Below, piece after piece: positions 25,760-34,183 of a stretch of DNA of 64,000 nucleotides. Positions within the stretch are counted from its first letter, which is position 1. Each line of letters begins with the position of its first letter. Source of the DNA: Streptomyces abikoensis (GTDB taxonomy: Bacteria; Actinomycetota; Actinomycetes; Streptomycetales; Streptomycetaceae); NCBI RefSeq assembly GCF_014648775.1, contig NZ_BMRT01000002.1, positions 806,001-870,000 of the forward strand, read 5' to 3'. A program made the position numbers and the translations under genes. The notes beneath the pieces are model-generated. The model saw only the letters and a program-made list of their open reading frames with translations, ran no database searches and was not told the origin of the DNA.

Positions 25760-27268
25760 ATGGTTGGTACAGGCTCGTCGGCTCCCAGGCGGCCCGCCTC
25801 CGCGCTCATATGGCTGATCTCCCCACTGGTGCTGGCCGTGTGCGCGGTCACGGCGGTCCTCTCCGTGACCCCGGCGGCGCGCGCGCCGGTGATCTGGTGC
25901 GGAGCGGCCGCGACCGTCGCGGTGGGGCTGGCCTCCGCCGAGGCGGCGCGGCGCGGCAGGGTGATCGCGGGGCTGCGCCGGCGCCTGGCCGAGCGGGAGG
26001 CGCTCCTCCAGCGCCGGCTGGACCAGCACGACGCCGAGACCTGGCGCTTCGCCCGGGACGTCCTCCCCGAGGCGCTCAAGCTGATGCGTCGCGGCGCCCC
26101 CACCGACCAGGTCGTCAGGGTCACCGTCCCGGCCCATGAGCTGGAGCCCGGCTTCTCCGCCGCGCACCGGGCCGTGGTGCGGTCCGTCATCGAGGCGGTG
26201 CAGCAGGAGGAGGCGCTGCGTGACGCGGCCCACCGGGCGTTCGTCAACATCGCGCGCCGCATGCAGGCGATCGTGCACCAGCAGGCGTACGACATCCGGG
26301 AGATGGAGCACAAGCACGGCAACAACCCCGATGTCTTCGGTGACCTGCTCCACCTCGACCACGGCAACGCCCTGACCGGCCGTCTCGCCGACAGCATCGC
26401 GGTTCTGGGCGGCTCGCGCCCCGGCCGTCAGTGGCGCTCCGAGATCCCGCTCTACAACGTGCTGCGCGGTGCGATGTCCCGCATCCTCGAGTACCGCCGC
26501 GTGGACCTCCACTCCGTGGCCGACGTCGCCGTGGTGGGTCCCGCCGTCGAGCCGGTCATCCACGCCCTGGCCGAGCTGCTGGACAACGCCACCCGCTACT
26601 CGCCGCCGCAGACCCGGGTGCATCTGACCGCCGTCGACATCCAGTCCGGGATCGCGGTCGAGATCGAGGACGCCGGTGTCGGCCTCACCGACGAGGCCCG
26701 CCGCCGTACGGACCGGGTGCTGTCCAAGGAGGGCGGCCTCGACCTGGACGACCTGGGCGAGTCCCCGCGGCTGGGGCTGGCGGTGGTCAGCCGGCTGGCC
26801 AACACCTATGACTTCATCGTGTCGCTGCGGCCCTCGGCCTACGGCGGCGTCCGCGCGGTGCTGGTCATCCCGCCGAACCTGATCACCGCGAGCAGGTTCC
26901 CCGGTGGCGACATCGCCCGCGCGCCCAAGCTTCCGCCCGCCAAGAAGAAGCGGCGCCCGGGCTCCATCCCCCTCCAGCCGTCCGAGACGCCGATGATGGA
27001 CAGCCCCGTGCCACCGCCGATGGGCGACGGCGGTCTGCCCCAGCGCCGTCGGCGGCGCGGGCCGGCCCCGCTCCCCTTCGGCCGCGGCGCGGCCGCCGAG
27101 CGGGCCCGGAACGCGGCCGAGGGGCGCACGCCCGCCCCGTCCGTGCCTGAGGAGCCGCCCGTACAGCCGGGAATGTGGCTGGCCGCGTTCACCAGCGGCA
27201 TCAACGGCGAGCTGCACGAGCAGAACGGGCGCCCCATCACTGATAACCCGTCAGACAAGGAAGAGTAG
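25760..27268 (+). CDS. cvnA: Conservon protein CvnA, sensor-kinase-like membrane protein
   Basis: A 502-residue first gene of a conservon. Two hydrophobic segments (about 14-36 and 43-60) anchor the N-terminus. A helical region (about 65-200) precedes an ATPase domain of histidine-kinase type with N-box ELLDNATRYSPP (about 271-282) and G-boxes DAGVGL and GLAVVSRLA. No phosphoacceptor H-box is evident in the dimerisation region. The C-terminal 130 residues are proline/arginine rich. In studied conservons the A-B-C-D proteins form a membrane complex resembling a eukaryotic G-protein system. ATG 25760 has AGGA 6 nt upstream; starts at 25622 or 25709 are alternatives. Confidence 0.9.
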   Translation: MVGTGSSAPRRPASALIWLISPLVLAVCAVTAVLSVTPAARAPVIWCGAAATVAVGLASAEAARRGRVIAGLRRRLAEREALLQRRLDQHDAETWRFARDVLPEALKLMRRGAPTDQVVRVTVPAHELEPGFSAAHRAVVRSVIEAVQQEEALRDAAHRAFVNIARRMQAIVHQQAYDIREMEHKHGNNPDVFGDLLHLDHGNALTGRLADSIAVLGGSRPGRQWRSEIPLYNVLRGAMSRILEYRRVDLHSVADVAVVGPAVEPVIHALAELLDNATRYSPPQTRVHLTAVDIQSGIAVEIEDAGVGLTDEARRRTDRVLSKEGGLDLDDLGESPRLGLAVVSRLANTYDFIVSLRPSAYGGVRAVLVIPPNLITASRFPGGDIARAPKLPPAKKKRRPGSIPLQPSETPMMDSPVPPPMGDGGLPQRRRRRGPAPLPFGRGAAAERARNAAEGRTPAPSVPEEPPVQPGMWLAAFTSGINGELHEQNGRPITDNPSDKEE

Positions 27269-27272
27269 CCAA

Positions 27273-27683
27273 GTGACGCAGCAGCCGCGGTTCAACATGG
27301 ACTGGATGCTCAAGGACCTGGCCACCAGCGTCCCCCAGACCCGCCACGTGATCGTGCTGTCCTCGGACGGCCTGCGCATGGCCCAGCACGGTACGGACAC
27401 GGAGGTCGCCGACCGCCTCGCCGCCGCCTGCGCCGGACTGCAGAGCCTCTCGACGGCCATCGCGCAGGAGTTCCCGCACGGGGACGGGGAGATGCGCCTG
27501 GTGGTGATCGAGGTCGACGGCGGCTTCTTCTACCTCATGGCCGCCGGGGCCGGGGCGTATCTGGCCGTGCTGGCCGACGACGACGTGGACGCCGGGCTGA
27601 TGGGCATGAAGATGCGGGATCTGGTGGCCCGCATCGGCTCCCATCTCACCAGCCCGCCCCGGGTCGGCGGGGCGGCCACGTGA
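27273..27683 (+). CDS. cvnB: Conservon protein CvnB, roadblock/LC7 domain
   Basis: A 136-residue roadblock/LC7-fold protein (starts MTQQPRFNMDWMLKDLATSVPQ; core HVIVLSSDGLRMAQ). Such proteins are related to MglB and regulate the nucleotide state of partner small GTPases, here CvnD. GTG 27273 with AAGGAAG upstream; 4 nt after cvnA and overlapping cvnC by 4 nt (GTGA), so tightly coupled. Confidence 0.95.
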   Translation: MTQQPRFNMDWMLKDLATSVPQTRHVIVLSSDGLRMAQHGTDTEVADRLAAACAGLQSLSTAIAQEFPHGDGEMRLVVIEVDGGFFYLMAAGAGAYLAVLADDDVDAGLMGMKMRDLVARIGSHLTSPPRVGGAAT

Positions 27684-28054
27684 ACGGTTCCCGACCCGAC
27701 AACGAGCCCGGTGCGGAGCCACCCGGCAATCCGGACAGGCTGTACATCCTCAGTACGGCGGAGACACGGGCCAGGCCGAGGACCCACCTCGATCTGGTCA
27801 CCCTCATCGTCTCCCGCGCGGAGCCCGACCCCGGCCTCCAGCCCGAGCACGCCGCCGTCGTGCGGATGTGCGACTTCCCCCTCTCGGTCGCCGAGATATC
27901 CGCCTATCTGGAGCTGCCGGTGAGCACCCTCACCCCGATGCTCACCGAGCTGCTCTCCGACGGAAAGGTCGAGGCCCGCCCGCCCGTACCCGCGGCCGCG
28001 CTGCCCGACGTCCGAATCCTTGAGGCGGTGATGCATGGACTACAGAAGCTCTGA
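27680..28054 (+). CDS. cvnC: Conservon protein CvnC, DUF742
   Basis: A 124-residue DUF742 protein with a predicted winged-helix-like C-terminal half (VRMCDFPLSVAEISAYLELPVSTLTPMLTELLSDG) preceded by RLYILSTAETRARP. It is the constant third member of conservons and part of the A-B-C-D complex; its biochemical role is not established. It overlaps cvnB by 4 nt and cvnD by 20 nt. Confidence 0.95.
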   Translation: MNGSRPDNEPGAEPPGNPDRLYILSTAETRARPRTHLDLVTLIVSRAEPDPGLQPEHAAVVRMCDFPLSVAEISAYLELPVSTLTPMLTELLSDGKVEARPPVPAAALPDVRILEAVMHGLQKL

Positions 28055-28658
28055 GAGCTACGCCGGGCCGCGCAGCGAGGACACCCTCCCCGCCACGGCC
28101 ACCGCGGCCGTCAAGGTCGTCATCGTCGGGGGCTTCGGGGTCGGCAAGACGACCCTGGTGGGCTCGGTCAGCGAGATCCGTCCGCTGACCACCGAGGAGA
28201 CGATGACGCAGGCCGGTGTCGGCGTGGACGACCTCGCCGGCATCGAGCAGAAGACCGAGACCACGGTGGCCATGGACTTCGGCCGCATCAGCATCAACGA
28301 CCAGTTGGTGCTGTACCTGTTCGGCACGCCCGGCCAGGAGCGGTTCTGGTTCCTCTGGAACGGCCTCTTCGAGGGCGCCCTCGGCGCGGTCGTACTCCTC
28401 GACACCCGCCGGATGGAGGTCAGCTACGACGTGATCGGCCGCCTGGAGGAACGCGGCGTCCCCTTCGTCGTCGGCGTCAACGCCTTCCCCGGAGCCCCCA
28501 GATACCCCATGTCGGAACTCCGCGCGGCCATGGACCTGGACGACTCCGTCCCCATGATCGACTGCGACGCCCGCGACCGCGCTTCCTGCCGCGACATCCT
28601 GATGGCGCTGATGCGCTACCTCTACACCCTCACGACCGTCTCCCCGGAGCCCCAGTGA
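28035..28658 (+). CDS. cvnD: Conservon GTPase CvnD
   Basis: A 207-residue small Ras-like GTPase. P-loop GGFGVGKT (32-39), the G3 motif in FGTPGQERFWFLWNGLFEGALGA and a VNAFPG motif in place of the canonical NKxD, typical of the MglA/conservon group. It is the molecular switch of the complex, expected to be controlled by CvnB. Start ATG 28035 lies inside cvnC (20-nt overlap); the stop overlaps the P450 start by 4 nt, so all five genes are one translational unit. Confidence 0.95.
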   Translation: MDYRSSESYAGPRSEDTLPATATAAVKVVIVGGFGVGKTTLVGSVSEIRPLTTEETMTQAGVGVDDLAGIEQKTETTVAMDFGRISINDQLVLYLFGTPGQERFWFLWNGLFEGALGAVVLLDTRRMEVSYDVIGRLEERGVPFVVGVNAFPGAPRYPMSELRAAMDLDDSVPMIDCDARDRASCRDILMALMRYLYTLTTVSPEPQ

Positions 28659-30091
28659 CCAACCCCCCCGAACACGCCCGCACCGACTCCCTCGCCACCC
28701 CACCCCCGGGATGCCCGGCACACATCGGCGCGTCCCACGCGGGCGCGTCCCGGCTCTACGGCCCGGAGGCCGAGTCGGACCCCTACGGGCTGTACGAGCG
28801 GCTGCGCGCCAAACACGGTCCGGTCGCGCCGGTGCTGCTCTCCGGCGATCTGCCGGCCTGGCTGGTGCTGGGGTACCGGGAGATCCTGGACGTCACCCGG
28901 ACGCCGTCGCGGTTCTCGCGTGACGCGCGGCTGTGGACGGAGATGCGCGAAGGCCGGGTGTCCATGGACAACCCGCTCCTTCCCATCGTCACCTGGCAGC
29001 CCATGATGTCGTTCGTCGACGGCGAGCAGCACGAACGGTGGCGCGGTGCGGTCAACGACAGCATCGCCCGCTTCGACAAGAGAGGGATCCGCCGCCATGT
29101 GACGCAGTGCGCTAACCAGTTGGTGGACCGCTTCTGCGCCGCGGGGAACGCCGACCTCGTCCATCAGTTCGCCGAGCACCTCCCGATGATGGCGATGACC
29201 CAGCTTCTGGGGATGCCCGAGGCCTACAGCCCCCAGCTGGTCAACGCCGCCCGTGACATGCTCCGGGGCACCGAGACGGCCATCGCGAGCAATGAGTTCG
29301 TGCAGGAGACGCTCCGCAGGCTCGTCGCGCGCAAGCACGCCCAACCCGGTGCCGACTTCACCAGCTGGCTGCTCGAGCACCCGGTGGGCCTGACGGACGA
29401 GGAAGTCCAGCAGCATCTGCGGTTGGTGCTGATCGCGGCGTTCGAGACAACGGCGAACCTCATCGCGAACACCCTGAAGATGGTGCTGACGGATGTCAGG
29501 TTCCGGGCGTCGCTCGCGGGCGGGCACATGACCCTCCCGGACGCCGTGGAGCAGGTGCTCTGGGACGAGCCGCCGTTCGTGACCGTGCTGGGCCGCTGGG
29601 CCACACAGGACACGGAGCTCGCGGGCAAGCAGATCAAGGAAGGCGACGCGCTCGTGCTGGGGCTGGCCTCCGGCAACGTCGACACCGTCGTCCGGCCGAA
29701 CCTGGACGCCCCGATCCACGGAAACCGGGCGCACCTCGCCTTCAGCGGCGGGGCACACGAGTGCCCCGGTCAGGACGTCGGCCGGGCCATCGCCGGAACC
29801 GGAATCGACGCCTTGCTGCTGCGGCTTCCCGACCTCGCCCTGGCCGTCGAGGAGTCGGGCCTGCGCTACCGCTCCTCGCTGCTGTCACGTCACCTCGTCG
29901 AACTGCCGGTGAAGTTCACCGCACAGCAGCCGTCGCCGGACGCCGATCTGACGGGTGGGCAGGCACCGACCACGGCGTCGGCCGACGTCGGCCAGGTCGC
30001 GAGTGACCTTTCTCAGCCGGGGCAAGCTCAAGGGCCGGCATCCCGCACCTCTTGGTGGGCATCGTTCCGGAACTGGTTGCGCGGTCGGTAG
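28655..30091 (+). CDS. Conservon cytochrome P450 lacking ExxR (CYP157-like)
   Basis: A 478-residue P450-fold protein, fifth gene of the conservon. The heme loop FSGGAHECPGQ keeps the thiolate Cys370, and the I-helix reads AAFETTANLI. The K-helix ExxR triad, near-invariant in P450s, is missing: residues 299-303 are EQVLW, the pattern described for the CYP157 family. This may alter heme-pocket stability or make the protein a sensor rather than a monooxygenase. After the usual P450 end there is an extension of about 60 residues, low complexity then a Trp/Arg-rich amphipathic end (SRTSWWASFRNWLRGR) that could touch the membrane. GTG 28655 overlaps cvnD by 4 nt. Its product or ligand is unknown. 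Confidence 0.9.
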   Translation: MTNPPEHARTDSLATPPPGCPAHIGASHAGASRLYGPEAESDPYGLYERLRAKHGPVAPVLLSGDLPAWLVLGYREILDVTRTPSRFSRDARLWTEMREGRVSMDNPLLPIVTWQPMMSFVDGEQHERWRGAVNDSIARFDKRGIRRHVTQCANQLVDRFCAAGNADLVHQFAEHLPMMAMTQLLGMPEAYSPQLVNAARDMLRGTETAIASNEFVQETLRRLVARKHAQPGADFTSWLLEHPVGLTDEEVQQHLRLVLIAAFETTANLIANTLKMVLTDVRFRASLAGGHMTLPDAVEQVLWDEPPFVTVLGRWATQDTELAGKQIKEGDALVLGLASGNVDTVVRPNLDAPIHGNRAHLAFSGGAHECPGQDVGRAIAGTGIDALLLRLPDLALAVEESGLRYRSSLLSRHLVELPVKFTAQQPSPDADLTGGQAPTTASADVGQVASDLSQPGQAQGPASRTSWWASFRNWLRGR

Positions 30092-30123
30092 GCAGCACGG
30101 CCCGCGGCGCTTTCCAGGCTTCC

Positions 30124-30185
30124 GCGTGGTGGGCCCCGGCGGCATGCCGGGGCCCACCACGCCTGAGCGGGCACGGCCCGCTCAG
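30124..30185. terminator. Double hairpin separating conservon and terpene genes
   Basis: First hairpin: perfect 17-bp stem (30124-30140 with 30146-30162) and 5-nt loop GGCAT. It is followed directly by a second, perfect 9-bp stem CTGAGCGGG/CCCGCTCAG (30163-30171 with 30177-30185) whose 3' arm overlaps the terpene synthase stop codon. Both read in either direction, so they can terminate transcripts from both convergent operons. Confidence 0.8.
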
Positions 30186-31204
30186 GCCTCCCCCAGCATG
30201 GCCAGCAAGTCGGTGAGGTGTGCGGCTTCGCCGCCCTGCTCAGTGTCGTAATGATGGGTGTACCGCGGGACCTCGAGATGCCACTGCCGGTTCCCGTTGA
30301 AGGTCGCTCGGTGGCTGTGCGCGTAGCGCAGCGCGTCGACGCGCTGCGAGCCCGAGGCGCCCGCGGCATCGAGTTGTACGGGCAACTCGCTTTCGGCCCG
30401 CAGGTACCAGCGTACGCATTCCCTGGTCATCTCCCGGGCGCGTTCGATCGCCTCTGGAATGGTGCATTTCTCCTGCGCGCGAAGGACCGTCACGACGTTC
30501 TGTGGTCCGTCCAGGGCGAGGTCCTTGTCGACCGACACCAGGTCGTTGACGAGGCCGGCGTAGTCGGACGCCAAGTTGTGCTGCGCTTCGAGTGCCGGTA
30601 GATGGCGGATGTCCTCATGGAGGTCGATGTGCAGGGCCACTTCGAGAAGGTCGGCCATCGGAAGCATTTTGATGTCGTGCCGTCGGCGTTCCCGGTATTC
30701 AGCCACCGACGGGGTACGGCCGGACAGCCGGTCCATCTGTGACGCGCAGCCGGATTGCCACCCCTGTCGCCAGTGGCTGATGAAGGATCGCTTCCAGCCT
30801 TCCGAGCGGCCTTCGGCGGTACGTCGCCACAGGTCGTCCAGGGCCCTGATGACGGGTGTGTCGGTGAAGTGTCCGTGCTCCAGGTATGCCAGCGCCTGTG
30901 CCATCGCGGTCCGGCACACCGTGGGGGCCTGGTCGGCCTGGCCGTCGTCCATCACGTCATCGACAAGCGTTCCCCACAGGATCCAGCCCGTCACCACGTC
31001 AAACGTTTCAGCATCGGCCGTTGGGTAATACAAGGCGGACAGGTACTCCATGCGGCTGCGGTCCATGTGCACCCGTACGGCCCCAGGGATCAGACCGTAG
31101 GAGTCGGCCCACGCGTACATGCGCTGCCGGGCCTCCTCCATACGGGGGTTGACCCCGGTGTCCGAGAGTGGTGCGGGGAGTGCCGGTACGCGCGTCTCGT
31201 CCAT
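30182..31204 (-). CDS. Class I terpene synthase (cyclase)
   Basis: A 340-residue soluble bacterial type I terpene cyclase that ionises a prenyl diphosphate and cyclises the cation. The metal-binding aspartate-rich motif is DDVMD (82-86). The NSE triad is NDLVSVDKD (220-228), with Asp replacing the final Glu. The diphosphate-sensor Arg lies in RERRRHDIK (171-179), about 46 residues before the NSE motif as expected, and the RY pair is at 314-315. All catalytic elements are present, so it should be active. Product cannot be predicted. Start ATG 31204 follows GAAAGGATCCGCAGG. It probably forms an operon with the prenyltransferase 111 nt upstream. Confidence 0.9.
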   Translation of the reverse strand: MDETRVPALPAPLSDTGVNPRMEEARQRMYAWADSYGLIPGAVRVHMDRSRMEYLSALYYPTADAETFDVVTGWILWGTLVDDVMDDGQADQAPTVCRTAMAQALAYLEHGHFTDTPVIRALDDLWRRTAEGRSEGWKRSFISHWRQGWQSGCASQMDRLSGRTPSVAEYRERRRHDIKMLPMADLLEVALHIDLHEDIRHLPALEAQHNLASDYAGLVNDLVSVDKDLALDGPQNVVTVLRAQEKCTIPEAIERAREMTRECVRWYLRAESELPVQLDAAGASGSQRVDALRYAHSHRATFNGNRQWHLEVPRYTHHYDTEQGGEAAHLTDLLAMLGEA

Positions 31205-31315
31205 CCTGCGGATCCTTTCCTTCGGCGACAGATGGGCAGCACAGCGAACTCACCGGCCGGCCGCACGGCACGAGACCGGTGATTCGGGATCCGACGGGCA
31301 ATGGCGAGCGGCTTC

Positions 31316-32107
31316 TCACATACCGAATCGGCGCTTCCGCGCCGCGTAGTCGCCCAAGGCCGATTCCAGATGGGTTCGCCGGAAATCGGGCCACAGGGCA
31401 GGGCAGAAGTGCAATTCGGCCATGCTGGTCTGCCATGACATGAACCCTGACAGGCGATGCTCGCCGGACGTGCGGATGACCAGGTCCGGGTCGGGCTGCC
31501 CTCTCGTGGACAGGGCTTCGGCGATCCGCTCCTCGGTCACTTCGAGAGGGGCGTCGACGTCCAGTCCCATGTGGGCCGCCCGCAGGACGGTGGTGCGGAC
31601 GGCCTCGACGATGTCGGCTCGTCCGCTGTAGGCGATCGCCAGATTGACCTGTGGCCGTAGGACGTCACCGGTGCTCCCGGCAGCCTCCTTGAGCTCCGTC
31701 GCCAGTGATGACGGCAGCATGGCGGGATCGCCCAGGTGACGGATCCGCCAGCGGCGACTGGTGGCGAGCAGGCGGACAAGTCCCCTGATGATGTCCACGA
31801 GTTCACGGAGTTCACCGGCGGAACGGCTGAGGTTGTCCGTCGAGAGCAGCCACCAGGTGGTGATCTGGACACCTGCCGCCTCGCACCACTCCAGGGCCCT
31901 GCAGATGTTCTCCGCTCCCCGACGGTGCCCCTCTTCCACCGAGATGCCCCGGTTCCGCGCCCAGCGGCGGTTGCCGTCGACGATGAAGGCGATGTGCTTC
32001 GGAACCTCTCCACCGTCCATGACGAGGCCGGGAGACCGGAACGGGGACGGGCTGCCCACCCGAACCGGGAGAGGGACCTCGACCGTTGCGCTGCTCGGAT
32101 TGGTCAT
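31316..32107 (-). CDS. Short-chain cis-prenyltransferase (UppS family)
   Basis: A 263-residue cis-prenyl diphosphate synthase. Family motifs: HIAFIVDGNRRWA (38-50, with the catalytic Asp44), GHRRGAEN, STDNLSR (89-95), AYSGRADIV, DPDLVIRTSGEHRLSGF and CPALWPDF. GNRRWA rather than GNGRWA, STxNL without the Trp of the STENW motif, and SGF rather than SNF resemble the actinobacterial short-chain Z-farnesyl diphosphate synthases (Rv1086 type) more than housekeeping undecaprenyl synthase. It may therefore supply a cis- or irregular prenyl diphosphate to the adjacent terpene synthase. ATG 32107 has GGAG 5 nt upstream; a TTG at 32143 is less likely. Confidence 0.85.
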   Translation of the reverse strand: MTNPSSATVEVPLPVRVGSPSPFRSPGLVMDGGEVPKHIAFIVDGNRRWARNRGISVEEGHRRGAENICRALEWCEAAGVQITTWWLLSTDNLSRSAGELRELVDIIRGLVRLLATSRRWRIRHLGDPAMLPSSLATELKEAAGSTGDVLRPQVNLAIAYSGRADIVEAVRTTVLRAAHMGLDVDAPLEVTEERIAEALSTRGQPDPDLVIRTSGEHRLSGFMSWQTSMAELHFCPALWPDFRRTHLESALGDYAARKRRFGM

Positions 32108-32641
32108 GATCGCTCCGCTCGTCGTGTCGGACGCTTGCTGCAACGTTTCCTGTCACGAATCAGGGGCCACGCAAGAACGGGAAGGAGCTGTCGGGCAGAC
32201 GCGAGCCATGGCGACGCACAAGTCAGCCGAGCGCCATACGTCGTGTGCGCCACCGGTGGCACAGGACTGCGATGGCGACACACAGGATGAAAGGCCCAGC
32301 CACTGGCCTATTGTCATCAACCTGTCGGCATGGTCACAAGAGGGGGTATGTGAGGACGCCGACGCCTGAATGGGGTGGTACCCGGTCAGTAGAGTGACGA
32401 TCCACATGGAGTCATGTTCAACCTACGGCTCTGTGGATCCAGAGCACAGCTGCCGTCGCAGCCGATCTGGATCCGTCCTTGTCCCCAGGACCGAATGCGC
32501 ATCGAACACGCGCTGTTCCCCGGGCGGGCACCGCTGAGAGGTGTACCCTCCGCCGGACGGCGAACACCGGGACACCGCGGCCGATACGTCCGGAGCGGTG
32601 TGCTCCAGCACGGACGGCAGACGTGGAAGAGGAGGTACCGC
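32108..32641. promoter_or_regulatory. Divergent intergenic region with 9-bp inverted repeat
   Basis: About 530 bp without a convincing gene. It is less GC-rich than its neighbours between 32280 and 32460, as expected for promoters of the prenyltransferase (left) and lnt (right). Perfect arms GGATCCAGA (32435-32443) and TCTGGATCC (32466-32474) with a 22-nt spacer could form a leader hairpin or an operator. The frame of lnt stays open back to an ATG at 32414, but the codons there do not resemble the Lnt N-terminus. Confidence 0.4.
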
Positions 32642-34183
32642 ATGGTGGCGGAACCGCACGAGCCCCTGCTCACCTCACCCTGGACCCGGGCCTTCGCGGC
32701 CGTCACCGCCGGCGCCATCCCCGCTCTCGCCTTTCCCGCGCCCTCCCTGTGGTGGCTGGCCTGGGTCGCGCTCGTGCCGTGGATGCTACTCGTCCGCTCG
32801 GCGCTCACGGCTCGGCGGGCGGCGCTCGAAGGGTGGCTGGGCGGGGCCGGGTTCCTGCTGGCCGTGCACCATTGGCTGCTGCCGAGCCTGCACGTGTTCA
32901 TCCTGGTGCTGGCCGCGCTGCTGGGGTCCCTGTGGGCGCCCTGGGGGCTGCTCGTGCGGCGGTTGCTGGGGGGCGCGCCGGGGCCCGGGCGCGTGGCGGC
33001 GGCCCTCCTCGTCGTGCCCGCCGGGTGGATCGGTGTCGAACTGGTGCGGTCCTGGGAGTACTTGGGCGGGCCCTGGGGGCTGCTCGGGGCCAGTCAGTGG
33101 CAGGTCGCACCGGCGCTGCGGGTGGCTTCCGTGGGGGGCGTCTGGCTGGTGGGGTTCCTGGTCGTGGGCGTCAACACCGCTCTCACCGCGCTCGTTTCGG
33201 CGCCCCGCGCTCGTGTGGTGGCCGTCGTGGGGGTGCTCACCTGCGCGGGCGTGGTCGCCGGGGTGTGGGGGTGGGCGCCGGTGCCCGAGCTCGCGGGGAC
33301 GGTGCGGGTCGCGGTCGTTCAGCCCGGCGTCGTCGACGGGGTGGGGAGCGTACAGCGGCGCTTCGATCGGGAGGAGGAGCTCACCCGCGAGCTCGCCGGG
33401 CGGCGGGTGGATCTCGTGGTGTGGGGAGAGAGCAGTGTGGGGCAGGATCTGGGAAACCGGCCCGATCTGCGCGACCGGCTGGCCGCGCTCTCCCGGTCCG
33501 TCGGCGCGGACCTGCTGGTCAATGTGGACGCGCGGCGGTCGGACCGGCCGGGGATCTTCAAGAGTTCGGTACTGGTGGGGCCGGACGGGCCCACCGGGGA
33601 CCGCTACGACAAGATGCGGCTGGTGCCGTTCGGCGAGTACATTCCGGCCCGCTCGCTGCTCGGCTGGGCGACGTCCGTGGGCAAGGCGGCCGGGGAGGAC
33701 CGGCGGCGCGGCAGCGCGCAGGTGGTGATGCGGCTGCCGGACACCCGGGGCCGGGGCCTGCTCGTCGGGCCGCTGGTGTGCTTCGAGTCGGCGTTCCCGG
33801 ACATGAGCCGGCAGCTGGCCGGGGACGGGGCCCAGTTGCTCGTCGCGCAGTCGGCCACGTCCACGTTCCAGCACAGCTGGGCGCCCGCCCAGCACGCCTC
33901 GCTCGCGGCGCTGCGTGCCGCCGAGACCTGGCGGCCCATGGTGCACGCGACGCTGACAGGCGTGAGCACGGTGGCGGATCCGCGGGGGCGGATCGTCGGC
34001 GAGCGGCTGGGTACGGACCGGAGCGCCGCGGCCGTCTACGACGTGCCCCTGGCGCGCGGCACCAGCCCGTACGTCCGGACCGGCGACTGGGCCGTCTACG
34101 GCTCGTTGACGGTCCTGGCTCTCTACGGGGTCGTGGAGTTGCTCGTCTGGCTCGTCGGGAAGGCCGCCCGCGCGTCGCGGTGA
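32642..34183 (+). CDS. lnt: Apolipoprotein N-acyltransferase
   Basis: A 513-residue membrane enzyme that N-acylates the lipid-modified cysteine of lipoproteins. The N-terminal half carries about seven transmembrane segments (residues 15-215, last about 195-215). The C-terminal nitrilase domain keeps the catalytic triad: Glu263 (VVWGESS), Lys324 (RYDKMRLVPFGEY) and Cys380 (VCFESAFPD). A hydrophobic segment near the C-terminus returns to the membrane. RBS AGGAGG 6 nt before ATG 32642 strongly supports this start over an in-frame ATG at 32414. Its last 61 nt overlap the convergent FAD monooxygenase gene. Confidence 0.92.
   Translation: MVAEPHEPLLTSPWTRAFAAVTAGAIPALAFPAPSLWWLAWVALVPWMLLVRSALTARRAALEGWLGGAGFLLAVHHWLLPSLHVFILVLAALLGSLWAPWGLLVRRLLGGAPGPGRVAAALLVVPAGWIGVELVRSWEYLGGPWGLLGASQWQVAPALRVASVGGVWLVGFLVVGVNTALTALVSAPRARVVAVVGVLTCAGVVAGVWGWAPVPELAGTVRVAVVQPGVVDGVGSVQRRFDREEELTRELAGRRVDLVVWGESSVGQDLGNRPDLRDRLAALSRSVGADLLVNVDARRSDRPGIFKSSVLVGPDGPTGDRYDKMRLVPFGEYIPARSLLGWATSVGKAAGEDRRRGSAQVVMRLPDTRGRGLLVGPLVCFESAFPDMSRQLAGDGAQLLVAQSATSTFQHSWAPAQHASLAALRAAETWRPMVHATLTGVSTVADPRGRIVGERLGTDRSAAAVYDVPLARGTSPYVRTGDWAVYGSLTVLALYGVVELLVWLVGKAARASR

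Noticed and set aside
32414..32641. Longer start for lnt at ATG 32414
   Set aside because: The ATG 32642 has an ideal AGGAGG; the extension is Arg/Pro-rich and does not fit the family.
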